Of a DNA stretch of 18,668 nt, positions 14,977 through 18,668 are shown one piece after another. Each line of letters opens with the position of its first letter. Within the stretch, counting starts at the first letter, position 1. Made by a program: the position numbers and the translations under genes. This stretch comes from Pelotomaculum sp. UBA3102 (GTDB taxonomy: Bacteria > Bacillota > Desulfotomaculia > Desulfotomaculales > Pelotomaculaceae), in NCBI GenBank assembly GCA_002365865.1, contig DFAQ01000037.1:1-18668 (forward strand), written 5' to 3'. The notes under the pieces are model-generated. The model was not told where the DNA came from. It did not search any database and saw nothing but the letters and a program-made list of their open reading frames with translations.

Positions 14977-15926
14977 TGAATAAAAGTATTGAGGAATTAC
15001 AACCCCTTGTAGTTTTGACCGGTCCAACGGCTACCGGTAAAAGTGAGGCCGGGGTAATGGTAGCCGAAAGATTACGCGGTGAAATAGTCTCAGCCGATTC
15101 AATGCTTATTTACCGGGGTATGGATATCGGAACCGCGAAACCTACCAGAAAAGATATGCGGGGCATTCCCCACCACATGATTGATATTGTGGACCCGGAC
15201 GAGGATTACAGTGCGGCGTTATTCCAGAAACAGGCACGGAATGTTATTGCAAATATTCATAAAAGAAATAAATTACCGATTTTAGTAGGCGGTACAGGGT
15301 TGTATATCAGAGCAGTAATAGATGACTATGACTTTAGCGGCATAGGCGGTGACCAATATTTAAGGGACCGTCTTTTCAAGGAAGCTGAAGAAAATGGTTC
15401 CGGTGTTCTGCATAAACGTTTGTCGGCGGTAGATCCGGGTACTGCTTCAAAACTGCATCCGAAAGACATAAGGCGTATTATTCGTGCGCTGGAGGTATAT
15501 TACTTCACCGGTAAACCTATTTCAAGTTATCAGAGGGTTAGATGCAGTAATTCTTTGTACAAGATAGTAATGTTTGGATTATTTATGGAAAGGGAAAAAT
15601 TATACAGGCGGATTGAACAAAGGGTTGACAAAATGATTGCATCAGGACTTATTGAAGAAGTGAGGGGATTATTGCAACGTGGATTTCATAAAGAATTGAA
15701 TTCCATGCGCGGTTTGGGATATAAAGAAATTTCCGGTTACCTGGCGGGAGAATCATCACTGGAACGGGCAGTTGATTTATTAAAAAGAAATACTAGGCGG
15801 TTTGCCAAAAGGCAGCTCACATGGTTCCGTCGTGATGAAAGAATAAAATGGTGTGATATCGAAAAATACGGAGGACTAAACAATGTGGCCGAAGAAATTA
15901 CCTTAAATTTAGAAGGAATATTTTAA
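14976..15926 (+). CDS. miaA: tRNA dimethylallyltransferase MiaA
   Basis: A 316-residue enzyme that transfers a dimethylallyl group to A37 of tRNAs reading UNN codons, making the substrate for MiaB. Seen: P-loop LTGPTATGKS (14-23), SADSMLIYRGMDIGTAKPT (39-57), GGTGLYIRAVID, the KDIRRIIRALEVYYFTGKP block, and GLGYKEISGYL near the C-terminus, with the basic RNTRRFAKRQLTWFRRD end. Normal length. ATG 14976 overlaps the upstream TAA by one base and has AGGGGG about 8 bases before it. The downstream hfq is 51 bases away, a miaA-hfq pairing common in bacteria. Confidence 0.97.
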   Translation: MNKSIEELQPLVVLTGPTATGKSEAGVMVAERLRGEIVSADSMLIYRGMDIGTAKPTRKDMRGIPHHMIDIVDPDEDYSAALFQKQARNVIANIHKRNKLPILVGGTGLYIRAVIDDYDFSGIGGDQYLRDRLFKEAEENGSGVLHKRLSAVDPGTASKLHPKDIRRIIRALEVYYFTGKPISSYQRVRCSNSLYKIVMFGLFMEREKLYRRIEQRVDKMIASGLIEEVRGLLQRGFHKELNSMRGLGYKEISGYLAGESSLERAVDLLKRNTRRFAKRQLTWFRRDERIKWCDIEKYGGLNNVAEEITLNLEGIF

Positions 15927-15977
15927 GGTTTGTAGAACAGTATAAAGAAAAACATTCCAACGGAGGGAGCCCCTACT

Positions 15978-16229
15978 ATGACAAAACCCCAAATTAATTT
16001 ACAAGATGCTTTTTTAAACCAGGTTAGAAAGGAGAATATCCCCGTTACCATTTTCCTTGTAAATGGCTTTCAGCTGAAGGGGATGGTCAGGGGCTTTGAT
16101 AACTTCACAGTTATCCTTGAAAGTGACGGAAAGCAGTTGATGGTTTATAAACACGCAATATCAACCGTAAGCCCTCAAAAACCTGTAAATACTTCTTTTT
16201 CTGAGGTGAAGACCCCGGAAAGAATTTAA
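15978..16229 (+). CDS. hfq: RNA chaperone Hfq
   Basis: An 83-residue Sm-like protein that forms hexamers binding U- and A-rich RNA. Seen: INLQDAFLNQVRKENIPVTIFLVNG (front helix and first strand), GFQLKGMVRGFDNFTVILES (Sm1) and the YKHAIST Sm2 motif, followed by a short polar tail of about 20 residues, as usual in Gram-positive Hfq. ATG at 15978 follows GGAGG (15962-15966). The 51-base gap after miaA holds a TATAAA at 15941 without a good -35, so a separate hfq promoter is possible but unproven. Last gene before a strong terminator. Confidence 0.97.
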   Translation: MTKPQINLQDAFLNQVRKENIPVTIFLVNGFQLKGMVRGFDNFTVILESDGKQLMVYKHAISTVSPQKPVNTSFSEVKTPERI

Positions 16230-16268
16230 AAATTAACCCCTCCGCTCCGCAGAGGGGTTAATTTTTTT
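16228..16268 (+). terminator. Strong intrinsic terminator ending the mutS-hfq operon
   Basis: A 12-bp perfect stem (AATTAACCCCTC at 16231-16242; GAGGGGTTAATT at 16252-16263) with a 9-base loop, extendable by A-T pairs, ends in a T7 run at 16262-16268. It starts at the hfq stop codon. Confidence 0.93.
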
Positions 16269-16293
16269 GGTCGTTAAAATTCCACCTTCAGCG

Positions 16294-16299
16294 TATAAT
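16294..16299 (+). promoter_or_regulatory. Promoter -10 candidate for spoVK
   Basis: A perfect TATAAT 36 bases before the spoVK GTG. The -35 region is poor: TTGGTC at 16268-16273 would need a 20-base spacer. A sporulation sigma factor would be expected for this gene, but its consensus boxes at proper spacing are not visible. Confidence 0.35.
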
Positions 16300-16335
16300 G
16301 TCTTAGAATTTATGCGGTGAGGGTGTGGGAAGTCA

Positions 16336-17286
16336 GTGAAGATAAAAATATGGAATAACCAGGAGCCCGTTAGAAATTCGGTACGAAAAAGTGAAGTTAA
16401 AAATGTAAAAAATATTTACCCTATCCAGTCAAACAGCAGGATATTTCATACCGGGGATGAAATGGGTTTGCAGAAAAACGCGCGTGAAATAATGTCGGAA
16501 CTAGATGCACTTGTGGGGCTGTTTAGTGTAAAAAAACTAATAGAGGAAATTTATGCTTTTGTAGAAATTCAAAAACTAAGGTATAAAGAAAAACTTGCTA
16601 CGGAACCACTTGTGTTACATATGATATTTAAAGGTAACCCCGGCACTGGTAAAACAACTGTGGCCAGGATTTTAGGCAAGCTATTTAAAGAAGTGGGTGT
16701 GCTTCCTAAGGGGCATCTGATTGAGGTAGAAAGGGCCGACCTAGTTGGTGAGTTTATAGGTCATACGGCACATAAGACCAGGGAGCAGGTAAAAAAAGCA
16801 CTGGGGGGCATCCTCTTTATTGATGAGGCATATTCCCTGGCCAGAGGGGGAGAAAAAGATTTTGGCAAAGAAGCTATAGACGCCCTAGTCAAGGCCATGG
16901 AAGACCACAGGGGAAACCTGATTTTAATTCTGGCTGGATACCAGGATGAAATGGATTGGTTTATAGAAACTAATCCCGGCATTCGTTCACGTTTTCCGAT
17001 ACATATTACTTTTTCTGACTACAGAGTTGATGAATTGCTGGACATTGCTAATTTGATGCTTAAACAAAGGCAATATGTTTTATCAGAAGAAGCCAGGAAT
17101 TATTTGCGTTTTTTAATTGATAAGGAACAAAGGCGGCATGAACACAGTGGTAATGCCAGGCTGGTGCGGAACTTAATCGAGCGTGCCATGCGGAGACAGG
17201 CTGTCAGACTGGTCAGGCAAAATCATAATTTAACCCGTAATGAACTTATGATGATTACCGGAAAAGACCTGGAAAGCGATTTTTAA
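16336..17286 (+). CDS. spoVK: Stage V sporulation protein K (CbxX/CfxQ-type AAA ATPase)
   Basis: A 316-residue AAA+ ATPase, made in the mother cell in Bacillus and needed for late spore maturation; its precise substrate is not well defined. Seen: a basic, Asn-rich N-terminal leader (1-35); the ELDALVGLFSVKKLIEEI entry segment; Walker A GNPGTGKTT at 100-108; the SpoVK/CbxX-typical ERADLVGEFIGHTA; Walker B GGILFIDEAYSLARGG; a sensor region ILAGYQDEM; and arginine-finger-like GIRSRFP. Length matches Bacillus SpoVK. The GTG at 16336 has only a weak GGGAAG ribosome site. An internal ATG at codon 43 also lies before the conserved core, so the N-terminus is uncertain. The next gene, 39 bases on, is the YnbB-type enzyme, a recognised neighbour in Bacillota. 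Confidence 0.9.
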   Translation: MKIKIWNNQEPVRNSVRKSEVKNVKNIYPIQSNSRIFHTGDEMGLQKNAREIMSELDALVGLFSVKKLIEEIYAFVEIQKLRYKEKLATEPLVLHMIFKGNPGTGKTTVARILGKLFKEVGVLPKGHLIEVERADLVGEFIGHTAHKTREQVKKALGGILFIDEAYSLARGGEKDFGKEAIDALVKAMEDHRGNLILILAGYQDEMDWFIETNPGIRSRFPIHITFSDYRVDELLDIANLMLKQRQYVLSEEARNYLRFLIDKEQRRHEHSGNARLVRNLIERAMRRQAVRLVRQNHNLTRNELMMITGKDLESDF

Positions 17287-17325
17287 TTAAAACATGTTTA
17301 GTATAAAAATGAGGAGAATAATTTT

Positions 17326-18576
17326 ATGATTGTGAAAAGAGATATCAATATAGATTTTTTAGCAGATGAAGTAGAACAAGAGGTACAGGAATTATATCGT
17401 TCTATTGAAAAAAAAGCTTTAAAAAATCATGCCCGGGTTCTGAAAGCTTTCCAGAGGGCAAAGGTTAGTGATTTTCACCTGAATGGTTCGACCGGTTACG
17501 GTTACGGTGACCCAGGCAGGGAGGTTTTGGAAAAGATTTATGCGGATATTTTCAAGGCAGAGGCGGCACTTGTGCGGGGACAGATTGTCTCCGGGACTCA
17601 TGCAATAGCTCTTTGCCTTTTTGGAGTGCTGCGTCCCGGTGACGAACTTTTATCGGTACAGGGACAGCCATACGATACTCTAAGTGAAATAATCGGAATT
17701 AGGGGAAATGCTTGTGGTTCGCTCAAAGATTTAGGTGTTGTTTATAAACAGGTAGAGCTTAAAAATGGGGGATACGTAGACTATAATACAGTAGGACAGG
17801 CCTTAAATAAAAGAACAAAAATGGTCATGTTGCAGCGCTCACGGGGCTATAAGTGGATGCCGTCATTAGGAATTGAGGCAATTAAGGAGCTAATTCAATT
17901 CCTAAAACATAAAAATCCAAATGTTATTGTATTTGTCGATAATTGTTACGGAGAGTTCGTGGAAGAGAAAGAACCGGTAGAGGCAGGCGCCGATTTGGTG
18001 GCGGGTTCTCTAATAAAAAATCCCGGCGGTGGATTGGCTCCAACAGGCGGTTATGTAGTTGGCAAGTCTGAATACGTAGAAATGGCAGCCAGCCGTTGGA
18101 GTGCTCCCGGTATCGGGGCGGAGGTCGGAGCATCCGGTGGGTACCAGAGGCTCCTCTTTCAGGGGATATTTATTGCCCCTCATATTGTCGCCGAAGCGCT
18201 TAAAGGGGCAGTCTTTACCGCAAGGCTGTTTAAAAAACTTGGTTTTAGCGTAATGCCTGAATTTGATGAAGAACGAAGGGACATTGTTCAAGGTATTAAG
18301 CTGGGAACGCCGGAAAGAATGTCGGCATTTTGCCGTGCTATCCAAGGGGCTTCTCCCGTAGATTCTCATGTACACTTGGAGGCAAGTTATTTACCGGGTT
18401 ATGCGGATCCGGTGATTATGGCGGCAGGTACATTTATTCAAGGGGCCTCATTAGAATTAAGTGCAGATGGCCCGCTCCGGCCGCCTTATGCGGTGTATTT
18501 TCAGGGGGGACTTTCGAAAGAATACGTCCGCCTGGCTGTAATTTCAGCGGCAAGGGAAGTAATGAAACAGATATAA
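17326..18576 (+). CDS. YnbB-type PLP-dependent enzyme, methionine gamma-lyase family (aluminium resistance protein family)
   Basis: A 416-residue fold-type I PLP enzyme. Seen: FHLNGSTGYGYGDPGRE near 47-63, the AALVRGQIVSGTHAI segment, VFVDNCYGEF with the PLP-nitrogen Asp (D205), SLIKNPGGG with the Schiff-base Lys (K231), and a C-terminal LEASYLPGYADPVIMAAGTFIQGA block, all characteristic of the YnbB family. Annotation as methionine gamma-lyase or aluminium resistance protein is by family name only; the physiological substrate is not established. ATG at 17326 with AGGAG at 17312-17316. Probably cotranscribed with spoVK (39-base gap). In Bacillus this gene sits between hflX and glnR-glnA; hflX is missing here. 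Confidence 0.9.
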   Translation: MIVKRDINIDFLADEVEQEVQELYRSIEKKALKNHARVLKAFQRAKVSDFHLNGSTGYGYGDPGREVLEKIYADIFKAEAALVRGQIVSGTHAIALCLFGVLRPGDELLSVQGQPYDTLSEIIGIRGNACGSLKDLGVVYKQVELKNGGYVDYNTVGQALNKRTKMVMLQRSRGYKWMPSLGIEAIKELIQFLKHKNPNVIVFVDNCYGEFVEEKEPVEAGADLVAGSLIKNPGGGLAPTGGYVVGKSEYVEMAASRWSAPGIGAEVGASGGYQRLLFQGIFIAPHIVAEALKGAVFTARLFKKLGFSVMPEFDEERRDIVQGIKLGTPERMSAFCRAIQGASPVDSHVHLEASYLPGYADPVIMAAGTFIQGASLELSADGPLRPPYAVYFQGGLSKEYVRLAVISAAREVMKQI

Positions 18577-18590
18577 CATAGCTGTAAAAG

Positions 18591-18618
18591 TTGCGGGTGA
18601 CGAATTATTAGTTATAAT
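18591..18618 (+). promoter_or_regulatory. Promoter candidate for the gene beyond the window
   Basis: TTGCGG at 18591-18596, a 16-base spacer, then a perfect TATAAT at 18613-18618. It starts 14 bases after the YnbB stop and points out of the window. No operator such as a LexA box is visible. Confidence 0.4.
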
Positions 18619-18630
18619 CTTAAGATAATT

Positions 18631-18668
18631 ATAAATATTTGTAAATATTTATAAAGATTTATAAAGAT
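18631..18668. repeat. 10-bp AT-rich tandem repeat at the window edge
   Basis: Four successive decamers, ATAAATATTT, GTAAATATTT, ATAAAGATTT and the first 8 bases of a copy of the third, run to the last base of the window. Adjacent units match at 8-9 of 10 positions, and the partial last unit matches the third fully. The period equals about one helical turn, so the A/T runs are in phase. Confidence 0.75.

Noticed and set aside
15096..15113. DSMLIY in MiaA where many homologues have DSMQVY
   Set aside because: The Leu form is also found in well-studied MiaA such as that of E. coli, so it is normal variation.
16275..16299. Sigma-E-like boxes before spoVK (TAAAATT and CGTATAAT)
   Set aside because: Each box is a fair match, but the spacer is only 10 bases, too short for that class.
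17281..17299. Overlapping palindromes TTTTAATTAAAA and AAACATGTTT between spoVK and the ynbB-type gene
   Set aside because: Short, AT-rich, partly made of the stop codon region, with no T tract or promoter logic; likely chance.

Overview
The window looks like chromosome from a spore-forming, probably anaerobic, low-to-mid GC Gram-positive bacterium (Bacillota). The Peptococcaceae/Desulfotomaculum-Pelotomaculum branch is my best guess. The reasons are a spoVK-type sporulation AAA ATPase, an Asp23/Gls24 protein, a Gram-positive-style short Hfq, strong AGGAGG ribosome binding sites, and many TTG and GTG starts. The lineage is inferred from gene content and style, not from a marker search. I see no rRNA, tRNA, CRISPR array, insertion sequence or phage gene.

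Left part (1-5103), mixed strands: a galactose-1-phosphate uridylyltransferase-like gene (+). Convergent to it is a two-gene minus-strand operon, asp23-like then a LarA-like/DUF2088 protein, with its own promoter and a hairpin terminator. Next come an orphan CitE-like CoA-ester lyase (+), an unrecognised helical 210-residue protein (-), and a small two-helix membrane protein with an NfeD-like tail (-).

Centre (5217-16268), all plus strand: miaB, a clear terminator, an extended -10 promoter, then a compact run: mutS, hydantoinase/oxoprolinase-like gene, histone-deacetylase-like gene, mutL, RsmJ-like methyltransferase (frame interrupted), miaA, hfq, ending in a strong terminator. The genes overlap or are separated by at most 51 bases, so this is probably one transcript of about 9.6 kb. 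It joins mismatch repair (MutS, MutL with an intact endonuclease motif), tRNA A37 modification (MiaA; MiaB just upstream), RNA chaperoning (Hfq) and two metabolic-looking hydrolases wedged between mutS and mutL.

Right part (16269-18668): spoVK and a YnbB-type PLP enzyme (methionine gamma-lyase family), the same neighbourhood as in Bacillus but without hflX between them. The window ends in a putative promoter followed by a 10-bp AT-rich tandem repeat that runs off the edge.

Most interesting points: (1) the methyltransferase reading frame is split exactly at a U UUU UUC slippery heptamer inside a T8 run, and a -1 slip restores the family sequence; (2) the hydantoinase-like and HDAC-like pair inside the mut operon, the latter with a C-terminal CxxC...CxxC zinc-ribbon extension; (3) the unrecognised helical protein at 3877-4509.
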